Translations under genes and position numbers: made by a program | Shown: in pieces, positions 23,818 through 36,503 of the stretch | Position numbering within the stretch: position 1 is the first letter of the stretch | Layout: each line of letters opens with the position of its first letter | The notes under the pieces: generated by a model | The model's input: the letters and a program-made list of their open reading frames with translations, nothing else | The model's database searches: none | What the model was told of the DNA's origin: nothing | Assembly (NCBI RefSeq): GCF_032854445.1 | Contig: NC_088303.1 | Location: 19,415,501-19,479,500, forward strand | Origin: Liolophura sinensis | Taxonomy: Eukaryota > Mollusca > Polyplacophora > Chitonida > Chitonidae | DNA length: 64,000 nucleotides | Direction of reading: 5' to 3'

Positions 23818-26560
23818 GTGGTCCGAAAGGTGATCATATTCTATCCTACTTTCCCAGAATATAGTGATGCGATCATATTCTGTCCTACTTTCCCAGAATA
23901 TAGTGATGTGATCATATTCTGTCCTACTTTCCCAGAATATAGTGATGTGATCATATTCTGTCCTACTTTCCCAGAATATAGTGATGTGATCATATTCTGT
24001 CCTACTTTCCCAGAATATAGTGGTGTGATCATATTCTGTCCTACTTTCCCAGAATATAATGGTGTGATCATATCCTGTCCTACTTTCCCAGGATATAGTG
24101 GTGTGATCATATTCTGTCCTACTTTCCCAGAATATAGTGGTGTGATCATATTCTATCCTACTTTCCCCGAATATAGTGATGTGATCATATTCTATCCTAC
24201 TTTCCCAGAATATAGTGATGTGATCATATTATATCCTACTTTCCCTGAATATAGTGATGTGATCATATTCTGTCCTACTTTCCCCGAATATAGTGATGTG
24301 ATCATATTCTATCCTACTTTCCCAGAATATAGTGATGTGATCATATTCTATCCTACTTTCCCAGAATATAGTGGTGTGATCATATTCTGTCCTACTTTCC
24401 CAGAATATAGTGGTGTGATCATATTCTGTCCTACTTTCCCAGAATATAATGGTGTGATCATATTCTGTCCTACTTTCCCAGAATATAGTGGTGTGGTCAT
24501 ATTCTGTCCTACTTTCCCAGAATATAGTGGTGTGATCATATTCTGACCTACTTCATATTCTGTCCTACTTTCCCAGAATATAGTGATGTGATCATATTCT
24601 ATCCTACTTTCCCCGAATATAGTGATGTGATCATATTCTGTCCTACTTTCCCAGAATATAGTGATGTGATCATATTCTATCCTACTTTCCCAGAATATAG
24701 TGGTGTGATCATATTCTATCCTACTTTCCCAGAATATAGTGGTGTGATCATATTCTGTCCTACTTTCCCAGAATATAGTGATGTGATCATATTCTATCCT
24801 ACTTTCCCCGAATATAGTGATGTGATCATATTCTGTCCTACTTTCCCAGAATATAGTGATGCGATCATATTCTGTCCTACTTTCCCAGAATATAGTGATG
24901 TGATCATATTCTGTCCTACTTTCCCAGAATATAGTGATGTGATCATATTCTGTCCTACTTTCCCAGAATATAGTGATGTGATCATATTCTGTCCTACTTT
25001 CCCAGAATATAGTGGTGTGATCATATTCTGTCCTACTTTCCCAGAATATAATGGTGTGATCATATCCTGTCCTACTTTCCCAGAATATAGTGGTGTGATC
25101 ATATTCTGTCCTACTTTCCCAGAATATAGTGGTGTGATCATATTCTATCCTACTTTCCCAGAATATAGTGATGTGATCATATTCTATCCTACTTTCCCAG
25201 AATATAGTGATGTGATCATATTATATCCTACTTTCCCTGAATATAGTGATGTGATCATATTCTGTCCTACTTTCCCCGAATATAGTGATGTGATCATATT
25301 CTATCCTACTTTCCCAGAATATAGTGATGTGATCATATTCTATCCTACTTTCCCAGAATATAGTGGTGTGATCATATTCTGTCCTACTTTCCCAGAATAT
25401 AGTGGTGTGATCATATTCTGTCCTACTTTCCCAGAATATAATGGTGTGATCATATTCTGTCGTACTTTCCCAGAATATAGTGGTGTGGTCATATTCTGTC
25501 CTACTTTCCCAGAATATAGTGGTGTGATCATATTCTGTCCTACTTCATATTCTGTCCTACTTTCCCAGAATATAGTGATGTGATCATATTCTATCCTACT
25601 TTCCCCGAATATAGTGATGTGATCATATTCTGTCCTACTTTCCCAGAATATAGTGATGTGATCATATTCTATCCTACTTTCCCAGAATATAGTGGTGTGA
25701 TCATATTCTATCCTACTTTCCCAGAATATAGTGGTGTGATCATATTCTGTCCTACTTTCCCAGAATATAGTGATGTGATCATATTCTATCCTACTTTCCC
25801 CGAATATAGTGATGTGATCATATTCTGTCCTACTTTCCCAGAATATAGTGTTGTGATCATATTCTATCCTACTTTCCCAGAATATAGTGATGTGATCATA
25901 TTCTATCCTACTTTCCCAGAATATAGTGGTGTGATCATATTCTGTCCTACTTTCCCAGAATATAGTGATGTGATCATATTCTGTCCTACTTTCCCAGAAT
26001 ATAGTGATGTGATCATATTCTATCCTACTTTCCCCGAATATAGTGATGTGATCATATTCTGTCCTACTTTCCCAGAATATAGTGATGTGATCATATTCTG
26101 TCCTACTTTCCCAGAATATAGTGGTGTGATCATATAAGTGTCCTACTTTCCTAGAATATAGTGGTGTGATCATATTCTGTCCTACTTTCCTAGAATATAG
26201 TGGTGTGATTATATTCTGTCCTACTTTCCCAGAATATAGTGGTGTGATCATATTCTGTCCTACTTTCCCAGAATATAGTGATGTGATCATATTCTGTCCT
26301 ACTTTCCCAGAATATAATGGTGTGATCATATTCTGTCCTACTTTCCAAGAATATAGTGGTGTGATCATATTCTGTCCTACTTTCCCAGAATATAATGGTG
26401 TGATCATATTCTGTCCTACTTTCCCAGAATATAGTGGTGTGATCATATTCTGTCCTACTTTCCCAGGATATAGTGATGTGATCATATTCTGTCCTACTTT
26501 CCCCGAATATAGTGATGTGATCATATTCTATCCTACTGTCCCAGAATATAGGGATATAAA
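23818..26560. repeat. 39-bp minisatellite, about 70 units, with 992-base higher-order repeat
   Basis: The unit begins GATCATATTCTGTCCTACTT and continues TCCCAGAATATAGTGATGT. Because 39 is divisible by 3 and the unit has no stop, several frames on both strands stay open for hundreds of codons (13-residue periods such as VIIFCPTFPEYSD on plus, MITPLYSGKVGQN on minus). These are not proteins: variation follows the DNA unit, both strands are open, and truncated units (at 24551 and 25543) and in-array stops break the frames. A rare GATGC variant at 23866 and 24858, and the truncated unit at 24551 and 25543, are each exactly 992 bases apart. Each unit has ATATTCTG and CAGAATAT as hairpin arms around an 11-base loop, plus the palindrome TGATCA. 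Confidence 0.97.
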
Positions 26561-26654
26561 CCAAATGATCGCTATGTTATGTTTAGAAATTCAGAGATCC
26601 ATGAAAAGATTTTCAGTGTCAGGCACAAAGCCAAGTGTTTTAACAGAATATATA

Positions 26655-26918
26655 TATTTTTTTTTTTGATTGGTGTTTTACGCCGTACTTAAGACTATTT
26701 CACTTATACGACGGCGGCCAGCATTATGGTGGGTGGAAACCGGGCAGAGCCCGGGGGAAACCCACGACCATCCGCAGGTTGCTGACAGACCTTCCCACGT
26801 ACGGCCGTAGAGGAAGGCAGCATGAGCTGGTCTTGAACTCACAGCGACCGCATTGGTGAGAGGCTTCTGGGTCATTACGCTGCGCTAGCGCGCTAACCGA
26901 CTGAGCCACGGAGGCCCC
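26655..26918 (-). mobile_element. SINE family 1, full length, with tRNA-like head
   Basis: Target duplication TAACAGAATATATA lies at 26641-26654 and 26919-26932. On the minus strand it starts GGGGCCTCCGTGGCTCAGTC (A-box-like TGGCTCAGTCGG), then GAGTTCAAGACC (B-box-like), a central domain with GTTTCCCCCGGGCTCTGCCC and CCACCATAATGCTGG, then GTACGGCGTAAAACACCAAT and an A-rich tail. It is transcribed by RNA polymerase III and mobilised by a LINE enzyme. From memory this is a molluscan tRNA-SINE with a conserved central domain; the exact family name was not checked. It is the reference copy for the others in this window. Confidence 0.96.
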
Positions 26919-27487
26919 TAACAGAATATATAATAATATCTTTATTTGTCGAAGGAAGCTTAGTCAATTTACAAGGAAACTTTTCTTCCCCAAGACCTTC
27001 ACCGAGAAAACAATATATAGGAAACGTGTACTTTAGAGTCTTATCAAACAATACATGAATATATATAAAACAGCATAAAGCATCATGTAGTTTGGAAGGT
27101 GAACTTGATAACATTCATACATACAAAAAGCAACAACAACAAAACAACCAATAATGCTGTCTCAACAAGCTGCAGAAACAGGGTAGTGGGAGATGACCAT
27201 ATTATTCCTGGTCAATAATGTATCCCACATACCTACCCATAAAAAGTTTACATTCCTGTATAGCATTAAATGTAGACCACCCAGACAACACAAAGTTAAA
27301 ATTCCATTTTTGGATGTCTGAATTCTTGGAGAGTGTCTTTCAGTCTTTATGTTACCATTTTGTGTGCCAAAATGTTGAGATACTGGGACTGAAGCTTGTG
27401 TGTGTTTCTGTACCTGTCTCTACTTAGTGTTCCATCTGGACTCCACTTTTTCTTGTCAAGTTCACTCTGTTTCTTTATTCCTGACAG

Positions 27488-27552
27488 AAGTATTACTTCA
27501 TTGTAAGGAAGATGTAAGACTCATAGCTCTTCTAGACAAATTGATGTCTATG
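27488..27552 (+). CDS. candidate coding exon 2 of the chain
   Basis: A strong 3' splice site (CTCTGTTTCTTTATTCCTGA then CAG at 27487) is followed by two bases and 21 open codons, HCKEDVRLIALLDKLMSM in the C-terminal part, to ATG|GTAATA at 27552/27553. The other two frames contain stops. The peptide looks like an amphipathic helix with alternating charged and Leu/Ile residues. It enters in phase 1 and exits in phase 0, so it accepts exon 1 and joins exon 3 without a frame break. The protein family is not recognised. Confidence 0.38.
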
Positions 27553-28107
27553 GTAATAAAGGGTTTAAGTTTCTTCCACCAGTGGGTTTGAGGTTTTTGG
27601 TATTGAGAACAGTGGTGTCTCTCCCTTAGTAGACTGATGTTTTATTCATTGTGAGGGTTTCGGCAGAACTAACAAGTATATTTAGTGGCTGGTGGAGCCA
27701 TGCTGTAATGGTCCTTTAAATTGAGACTAGATAGTATTTATGTTCCAAGAGATGCCGTGCGATTCATGCGCATGAAGGATCATTGGGGCAGCTAACAATG
27801 ATTTATAAACATGAAAACTTCACAGATCTTGTCTAACATTATTTTCTCCTTTTAACATGAACTAAGCGGAAGTGGTGCCAAGGTGACAATAAAGCCATGT
27901 CCATTCTTGACCCCAACTTTCACTTCACACAAATCTTCAATATTACAACTTCTTCTAAAAATCTAGACGAATACAGATATATACAGTTCCATTCAGAGTA
28001 AAAACTTTTTAAATGTTTAAGGAATTCCAGCTTGTAGCATGCCTCAAGCCTGCTGGTGATGTGCTATTTTGGACTGGCTGTGGACAGTTATAGTAGTATG
28101 CTTTATC

Positions 28108-28161
28108 TTGTTTTGTGTGTATGTATGTATGTATGTATGTATGTATGTATCTATGTATGTA

Positions 28162-28200
<39 letters not shown>

Positions 28201-28215
28201 GTGTGTGTGTGTATA

Positions 28216-28276
<61 letters not shown>
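28108..28276. repeat. compound microsatellite (GTAT)n (GTCT)n (GT)n (AT)n
   Basis: Four adjoining simple-repeat blocks run in the order GTAT, GTCT, GT and AT, with a few interruptions. They account for the overlapping cysteine- or tyrosine-rich open frames in every phase, which are not genes. Confidence 0.98.
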
Positions 28277-31200
28277 ATGTGCTTATTGATAGGATTCTGA
28301 AGTACATGTTCCATATATATCGTTTTCTCAAGTTATATATTATATATATAATCACAGTTTCCACTACCCTCACAGCAGAGGTTGAGTTTTAGAATTGCGG
28401 GGAAACACTTTAAAGCAAAGTAAACTTAAAAATTATGCAAAATCAAATGAGAGAGGATTAAGTCAATTGCAAATGTGTTTTTTTTTATATTATTTTCATT
28501 TTTTTTTCATGATATGTTTATATAATAATGCTCTAAAAAGGATATAATGCATGCCTGTTAAATGCATTTCAGTGTAAATTTGTTGTTTATATCCAAACAC
28601 ACACATTTAATCTGAATTGGGATAATATTTATGCACATATTTGTAAAACATAAATATGATTAAAACTCCAGTTGAACACCTGTTAGCTGAAAAGACAGAG
28701 TTGTAACACAAATATAATTTTGAAACATGTGTAACATCTTCATTTTATTAGAACATCAGTTATTCTGCAAAGACAGTGTATACCAGAAAATGGTCCTAAA
28801 TCCCCACCATACAAACATACAAACTAATTTTTGCACTCTTGTTGTCTGAACTTTGTCATTTTTATGTTTTCTCCAACTGAATGTTTGCTTGTGGTGAGCT
28901 ACTCAGGCTTCACAATGGAAACCTTTAAGTTAATTGTTTATGCTAGTATTTTGCTTGCCACAAGCACTTGATGTTTGTCTGGCCTGATGCTTTAGTACAT
29001 AGACTATTAATATCCCCTTAAGCAAATGGTAAAATAAAATTAACAAAACATTAAGATGAATAGGAGGTAAACCTGGACCTAATTGCTTTGAATGAAATAG
29101 TATTGGGTATGGCAAACATTGCCAAACCAATAATAAAGTATATTTATAAATAGTGGAAACCATAATCAAAATGGTTTTAACGGCTGCCTGTCATATCACA
29201 AAGAGACTGAGACATTTTTATGTTTCCAGCAGTTTGATTAACACCAGCATATATTCTCCTGAAACTTGATAGTATGTTGTTTCATGTCATGCTATAGCCA
29301 TTCATTTTCACGTGAATGAATGCTTTGTAGCTGTAGTGATCACAAGTTTTCACTGCAATGACTACTACATGTTACATTTCATTAGTGCCACATCGGCTTC
29401 AGTTTCAGTCTAAACCTCTTGAAAGCCAACAAAGCTTGCTCTAACGTAAGTCTAATCTTCAAACATTCCTCCAAACAACATGTTATTGATTCAAGAGAAG
29501 AGACCACTTGTAAATGTTGTCCTCATGGTTATTTTGTTCTTTTGAGTCACTTTTCTGATACGTCAGGTATCGTGTCTTTATGAACAAAAAAATTGACGTA
29601 TTGGATCTCCAAAGTTTTGCAAAAGTGCCCCCCTATGCATTATTAATGAATAGGTGCTCATTCTCATTTCTGAATTAGATGAACGTGGAGGTAATGAAGT
29701 GAAACAGAGTTAGTATATGGTCGTATAACTTTGCCTTCTATAGGCTATTACTGTAACACTGCCCAGACAGGGCTTTAACTGGTCAAAGTGCTATCAAAGA
29801 CTCTTCCTGACTGGAGCAGAGTTTCTGGGGCCATGATCATTGTCACATAATATCTACTTGCCCTAAGCTTAATTCCCCATATATGGTTAAGGCGCCACAA
29901 GAAATACAAGGCAAGTTTGTATTTAACAGAAAACCAGAGAATTGACTTCAGCTTGCTCTCAGCCTCATGGAAGTAGTTCCTTATTCTGAAAAGACACTTT
30001 GATGGTCAGGTTGCAAAGAAATGGATTGACAATTCGATATCTCAATTGATTTAGTATTAAATGCAGTTGCAGTGTTATATGACATACCCAAACTGCCTAC
30101 AGTGTGGTCTTGTGTAGGTGGTACACATGAAAGGCTTCTAAATTAATTCAGTTTTGAGGCCGTTCAATTTTCGGCTCATAGTTTTATGGCTTTATTACAA
30201 TGTCTTTGGGCACAAAGCATTAATTCACCGCAGATTTTGTGGTTATTGCACAGTATTTTTAAGGTCAAGTATGTTCTTGGAGATCCCACAGGCGTATCTC
30301 ATGGATTGAAATCAATCTGCCAGATAGCATTCATATGTGGACCCAATTATTGTGGCCAGCTGGAGGACTTCATACCATAGATCCCATTTGTTTTTTTGCC
30401 TATAAAGCATGGCTGCTGGCAGAAATACTTTTTGAGGTTTGACACATACAAACCTGGGAAGCCACAGTGGTTACTGCATCTCTTAAATATCATAAGTTGA
30501 ATATTCTCGAGGTGGTTTTTACTCATCGACCCATCAAGAATTGGCGTCTGCCGTTGTCATTGTGGCTGGTGTCCATCGGTTTATTTTTTCAAGGCAAACA
30601 AGGTTGCTAAAGTGAAATGGCATGAAAAGCCGCTAAAGTTAAATAGCATGTAGTTCTTGTAAACATGATATCTTTTGAAGGCATTGGACCAAAATAACAA
30701 AACTAATGTTACACTTACCTCATGTATGGAAGTTATTCATTATTAGTGACGTGACCTTTTGTTAAGGTCATTCGGGTTATTTCGTGGTGAATGAGTATAA
30801 ACGTGAGTGTAAAACAGGTAAAGGCAAAGCTGCCGAATGCTTGTCAAAGATGCATCTATAGACTTGGAGACTTTAATTTTATGCCTAATGTTTTAAGGAT
30901 TTATGTAAATTCATTGTTTGCACATTCTGTAAAAGACATTTCAGCAAGATTTAGTGGATTTTTACAATAAATGTTTGGTATTTATACCTAAATTATTAGA
31001 GATTCAAATTTTGTACATAAGAAGATTATCTGCTCCTCACATGGTCTTGAAGCCTGTTAGAAGATGACATTGAAAAAAACACTTCATGTTCAGAAAAGTA
31101 ACACGAAATTGAACCCTGTGGGGAAAGTTTCGGTCTGAACTTTGCTTTAATGACTTGGATGATATAATAATAACTCTATGTAAATTCTTTTACATGTAGA

Positions 31201-32560
31201 TGTACATTTTGACTATCAGAACAAAAGGAAGTTGCTGGGGAAAGAACATGTTAAAAGCTTGAAAGGCCATGACCAGTGCCAGTGTTTTAGACAACAGGCT
31301 TTTGGCTGTTGAATGATTCATTGGCATGTAAAAAGTTGGGCAACTCATTTCTATTGAAAATAGAACTAATAGCCCTGAATGGAAAACATGTCTTGTAAAA
31401 TATGTGTTATTTTCTAGAATCTGTCATTTCAGGAAGGGGAATCAAGTGCTTGAGACTTTCGTGACTTGTTTTTGTAAGAAACACTACAATGACATACAAA
31501 CCCTTAAAACTGTAAATCAATGAACAAATCTGTGATCTAAGCATCAGCTGGGAGGATTAATGCATTCTGGATGCCCTACTCTTAGACTCAATGACCGTTG
31601 GCTGGATGCTCCTTTTCTGTCAGTTCTTATGCCACTGGATGCGTGATGGAACCAATATTGCAATGATTGATCTCCTCTCATTTATATTCTGTCAGCATTT
31701 ACATCCATTTTCTCAATTTGGTTTTCCATTTTCAGAGGTGTTTCTACAGATTGTTCTTTCTTCTTGCCAGCACAGTTCCAAACCTATCGGCCACAGTGAA
31801 TAAGATTTTTGACACTTACTCAATTTTACCCCAGCATCGACAATGAGACCCATGGAATCAACTGAGGCCTAAAAACAACACATGTCCTATCTGGATTAAA
31901 GGATCATTTTTTTTTGTGACCTTGAATTCTGTCATGTGTAGATTGTTTGCATTTTGTAATGAATTTCAATTTTGTTGCTCGGTAGTTAAATCCCTCATGG
32001 GATACTTTTTTTTAAAATATGTAGCTTGGTTTCAAAACTCATAGGGGTATACTCCAATTCTATTTTCCATGTTTTACATGAAAGGCATTTAGGCACTCAG
32101 CAGAAGTTTGTCTAACTTTATTTTCTTTTTTATCTCTTTGGGTGGGAAAACAATTGCTGATTTGTATGAAACATCTAATTTTTTGTTCTGTGTTTGTCAA
32201 TTTTGTGTGTGTTAGGTAATGATAAAATTTGTTATGGCAGCAATATTTATGGCAGAATATACTTTTTAACAATTTGACTGAATTATTCGCTATGTTTGAG
32301 GCTGTAAAGAAGATGGAGCTTTAGCCCTGATGATGCTGAAGTATTAAACGGAAAACTACACATTTAGCATAAATATTACTAAAATTTCTGAAAAGATTGG
32401 CAGAGTAATTTAACCAAAACTATGACTTCTAATTCCCCTCACCAATGACATTCAGGATGTTATCATAATAGAACAGAAGTTAAAAGGACACAGAAATGAA
32501 TTAACAGCTCAGGGATTTGAACTGTATTTTTTTCTGTCCCTCCTTCTGTTTTGTTTACAG
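28277..32560. other. putative intron sequence, no recognised element
   Basis: AT-rich unique sequence. A minus-strand ATGAG|GTAAGT-like donor at about 30714-30722 has no open frame before it. No SINE or tandem array was seen in these 4.3 kb, unusual for this window. Confidence 0.45.
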
Positions 32561-32641
32561 GGGATCATTCAGATGGACACTTCAAATGCACTTACTGATA
32601 GAACCAACGTCAGATATAAGGAAAGACCTTACAGACATCAG
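32561..32641 (+). CDS. candidate coding exon 3 of the chain
   Basis: A long pyrimidine tract (TTTTTTTCTGTCCCTCCTTC onward) ends in TTTACAG at 32560. The 81-base segment is open in phase 0 for exactly 27 codons, including MDTSNALTDRTNVRYKERPY, and ends CATCAG|GTGAAT. The peptide is charged and hydrophilic with ordinary codon use, unlike the hydrophobic reading usual for T-rich intron DNA. With exon 2 before and exon 4 after, it would be the linker preceding the hydrophobic part of the protein. No family is recognised. Among the single segments in the window this is one of the most exon-like. Confidence 0.5.
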
Positions 32642-32758
32642 GTGAATAGATGAGGTGTATGCCTCATATGCACCTTAGTGTGAGGTACAGATGAGGTGTA
32701 AACCTCTTCAATATTATCTGAGGTGTACTGTATCTCAACCACACCTCAGCAACTTTAA

Positions 32759-32880
32759 TTTGTTTATTTATTTATTTGTTTAGTGTTTTACGCCGTACTG
32801 AAGAATATTTCACTTATACGACGGCGGCCAGCATTATGGTGGGTGGAAACCGGGCACAGCCCGGGGGAAACCCACAACCA
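32759..32880 (-). mobile_element. SINE family 1, 3' half with exact target duplication
   Basis: Identical 13-mers TCAGCAACTTTAA lie at 32746-32758 and 32881-32893. The insert holds only the tail, GTGTTTTACGCCGTACTGAA, and the central domain to AACCCACAACCA. It is close in sequence to the full-length copy, hence young. The strong 5' truncation with an intact duplication is typical of LINE-type target-primed integration. Confidence 0.95.
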
Positions 32881-32893
32881 TCAGCAACTTTAA

Positions 32894-34819
32894 CAGAAAT
32901 CAACAGATAATATACCTTAGATACACCTCCGAAACTTGGAAAGGTTTCTGAATATATGTAGTTGACAAACTATAGACTGGATAAATTAAATTAGGTTGTA
33001 TCAAGGATGGTTGACCGTAGAGTCACCTTTCAGTATTGGTTTGCCCTTTTAGAGCTATCTGCTCGCACTGATTATATTTGTTTGTAATAGCCCCATACAG
33101 AGAACTCAATTGCTTACTTTGAACCCAAATTTACTCACAGGTAGTTGTCAAATACGTTTTTAAAAAGCCCCCAAACATTAGATAGCTATTATGTTTTAGC
33201 CTGCTCTTTTCAAGAGATCTATGTGTTTGCAAGGGAGTTGTGCAGGTGGAGTGGTGAGGTAGGGCCTAAATTTTTGTGATGTGTTTATGTCTTTAGTATC
33301 AAGTCACTGGTCAGTTGTTAATCTTCTATTCAGGCCATGGTTAATTGTGCCCTAAGCTGTTCTAAGGTTATGTTAGGAGAAAAAAAGCACAGAAAGTAAG
33401 GTTCTCATCACAGGAAAAGATGGTGGAAATTTTAGTATCTTTTTGTTAGGAAATTATGTAAATGTAAGAACCGTATCAACCAGACAGTGGACTTTATGAA
33501 CCATATATGATTAGTGCTAAGGACAATAATATCACATCAAATTTATTCTACTCACACATATCATATATATCTTAATCTTGGGAACTTTTTTTCTGCAATG
33601 TAGATGACAGCATACAAAGTTCTGACTCAAAATGGATGGTTGGTAACATTATTTTAATTAAAAAACATTTTTTTAAAAATAAGGAAAGATATTAGAGATA
33701 TTTTATGTTTCAGAGATTGTTGTTTACACCTGTTCCTTGACTTCAAACCCAGTCCCTGATAAGTTATGATTCCCTGTGGTCAGTGACTTAATCTCTCAAT
33801 CGTACCCACTGGGTGTTAAAATGCCATGTACTCTATCTGGTGATTTGTGATGATGTCCAGCCAGTGTTTAACGTACTACTGTCCTGATGTCTAGAGTATG
33901 ATTAATACTGTCTGCAGTTACAGACAGCTTCTGTAGTGTACTTTGGCCTAATTTTGCATGCCTTCGATTCTTGTGCATAAACGTCTCTTCATGAAATTTT
34001 GGTCATACTTTACATTGTGACAGTGTGCAAAATAGAACTTGGAGAGCAGATGACAAACAACACCTAGAAGTCTATGAAAATGAGGGCTTTATATGAAGAT
34101 AAAAGACTTTTTAGTAAGACTGAAACATTAGAGGAGGTGAAAATGAAGTAAAACATGATGTGTTTGTTGGCCAGCCTTGGTAACCCTTACAGTGGAGATT
34201 TTTCTCATGATTCATCTATGAAAAACAGTAAAGCACACCATTGACCAGATAAGATTGAGCCAAAGAAGATATTCAGTCCCATATTTTTTTTTTTATTTTT
34301 ATCAGGATTCTTGTATATGTGTCATCGGTATTTTTTTTTGTTTAAGAATGGAAACTTTCTTGATTTGTTGTGTAAGTGTTAGGTAGATATGGACTTGCTG
34401 AGACATATGAGGTCAAATAGACATGTAAGAGGTCAAATGGACATACATGAACTTTTATACATATAGACAAATTGAGAAATACAGACAAAATGAACCTAAA
34501 TGTGGATCATTTTTCCACATACATGTGTGAGTCATATGAAGAGTGAAACAAGAAATTATAAATAACTTCGGTTAATTCAGTAGTGAGTTTATACTGTCGG
34601 TTTAGATGAAGTGGTAAAACCGTTGTTGACATCACCTTGAATTTCTAACCTAATTATTATTAACTCTCTGGAGTCCCTGTTACATGTGACTTGATATGTT
34701 CATACTGGTGTTTGTGTCACTGTGACTTTCTAAGCAAAGGCAGTCCCAAAACAGTTCCAAAATAAGTGTCAGTGGGATGAGCAGAAGTGAACATTACTAA
34801 CATCTTAATTGTCTTTTAG
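32894..34819. other. AT-rich putative intron sequence, no supported gene
   Basis: No repeat family was recognised, except that GGACTTTATGAACCAT at about 33490 resembles a piece of the fold-back element at 3.2 kb. Confidence 0.4.
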
Positions 34820-34850
34820 AGCCATGGGGCAGCAACCTGTAGCTTTTATT
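34820..34850 (+). CDS. candidate 31-base exon with ATG, not joined to the chain
   Basis: A textbook branch site TACTAAC (34795-34801) lies 18 bases before TTTTAG (AG at 34818-34819). The segment then reads AGCCATGGGGCAGC and on to TTT ATT|GTAAGT at 34850/34851. The ATG is in a strong start context and the peptide would begin MGQQPVAFI. All splice signals are near consensus, but the segment is so short that coding capacity cannot be judged. In the ATG frame it would exit in phase 0 and could join 39025-39118 as an alternative start. It cannot be inserted between 32641 and 39025 without a frame change. The first five residues equal those of Abl isoform 1b, too little to claim homology. Confidence 0.33.
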
Positions 34851-35024
34851 GTAAGTCTCATTTTAAAGAGTAGCTTAACATAGCTAAACATTTTTGTAAA
34901 AATGGGTAGAGATAATGTAATAAAAGGTATTAAGACTTTTAAAACCAAATGCAGCAGGTATCAAGTCCAGCCAAAGGTGGCATTTACATGGTGAGACTAC
35001 GTGGTATTATGATATAATATAATT

Positions 35025-35110
35025 AAGGACGTACAACATAGAGAATAAAACCAGAGCAGCGACGACAGTGTGATGGCTAGCAAGTGGTCACACGGCCCCC
35101 GGCCAATCTA
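35025..35110 (+). repeat. dispersed repeat C, copy 1
   Basis: ATTAAGGACGTACAACATAG, AGAATAAAACCAGAGCAG, GACAGTGTGAT and GCAAGTGGTCACAC are shared in order with 54755-54830 and, more diverged, with 38485-38560. Confidence 0.65.
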
Positions 35111-35814
35111 CCTCATTCAGGGTTTTATTCGAACTGTTCATGCAAATGCATTAATGGTAGCTATCTACATACCCCCTAACACCATGGTTTAAGTAGAATT
35201 AGGTAAAAAAAAAAATGCAGTGATGTTAACTGCAATTTATTAGAGTCTCGCTTAAAGGTGAAGAAAACTTAAAAATAAGTTTTGTATGATGGGCATTTGG
35301 GACCACCTTTTGGTAGTTATAGTCTTTGTAAAAAATAATTTCATAAATGAGGATGTAACACTGGTTTAATAAATATTTTTGCTCTAGAATTTGTTCTTTT
35401 CAGCTAACAAATGTATTAAACCTCAATTTGGATCATATTTATATTTTTAATATATTCATAAATATTGTCATAATTTAGGTTAAATGTCTGGTTTCGATAT
35501 AAACAACAAATTTACATTGAAATAAATTTATTAGACAAGCATCACATCCTTATTTAGAACATTATTATGCAACAATGATAAATATCAAAAGTTGGTGCCA
35601 AATACCCACTATACGAAAATATTTCAAATACCTTTTCCTCATACAAAAAAATCCCCAAAAATATTAAAGATATTTGCAAATAAGTTTTGATGCTCTATCA
35701 TCTGATTTTGGCATCATTTTTATGTTTTCTTCTTCTTTAACTTTTAATAAACACAACTGGTCCATGTGTGTTACCCTACATTTGTGTGCCAATTGAACCA
35801 TAAAAACACTGCTC

Positions 35815-36115
35815 CTTGTGACTGTCTGTCCTTCAAATAACAGTGTTGTGTGCTAATCACATTTGAATCTTAGTAATCAAAACTGTGTGAATAAAGTATA
35901 GTTTTTTTGCTCTTGAATTTCCTTCTCTGTAGTGGTTGCTTCATGAGAGAAAATTCTAACATCTTCTGCTTATGACTATCCGTCCTTCAAATAACAGTGT
36001 TGCATGACAACTGCATTGGTATCTTATCATATTCCATTCCGTATGAATAAAGTAGTATACATTGCGCTGGAATTTCCTTCTATTTTCATAGAGAAAATGA
36101 TAATACCTATAGTTT
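35815..36115. repeat. old tandem duplication, 154-base offset
   Basis: GTCCTTCAAATAACAGTGTT at about 35828 is repeated at 35982, followed in both by GAATAAAGTA and GGAATTTCCTTCT or its variant. Two copies of about 150 bases, with many substitutions. No function is apparent. Confidence 0.8.
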
Positions 36116-36503
36116 TTCTGAGTTTGGCTGCACTTCACTATGCTTCCTTTGCACTTGTTGCCTTGTGCAGAAATGTGAGGACATAAAAAAACGTAACCTT
36201 ATGATTTGATTTGTCAGCCGGGCATATATCAGCAAGTTTACTTGACTGTGTATGACTGTGTGTTTGCCATCAGCTTCATGTTGAAGACAAACTACAGTAT
36301 GGAGGCTTTCATGACTCCCTGGTGGCTACTTGCTAATGTAGGAGTGTACGACCAGGCAGTTAATTCTCATTATTTGTCCCTGTAATTAACAGCCAATCAG
36401 TGATAGTAGAATGATGCATTGTTTGTCCTCGCTGACCTTAAGGGCAAGTCTCTGTGGTATGCAAAGCATACAACATGTCACCCATCCCCCTTCCCTCCCA
36501 CAG

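Noticed and set aside
23818-26669. Open frames of 102 to 394 codons on both strands with 13-residue repeats
   Set aside because: They follow from a 39-base unit without stops. Both strands and several frames are open at once, variation follows DNA not codons, and truncated units shift frame.
26724-26909. 61- and 65-codon open frames at 26678-26909 (and similar ones at 11223, 13646 and 13749)
   Set aside because: They lie inside family 1 SINE copies. Such frames are element sequence, not genes.
28009-28392. Overlapping Cys-Val or Ile-Tyr-rich open frames
   Set aside because: Simple-sequence DNA translated in all frames.
34820-34850. Abl isoform 1b N-terminus suggested by MGQQP
   Set aside because: Five residues are not enough, and no SH3 or kinase exon is visible.
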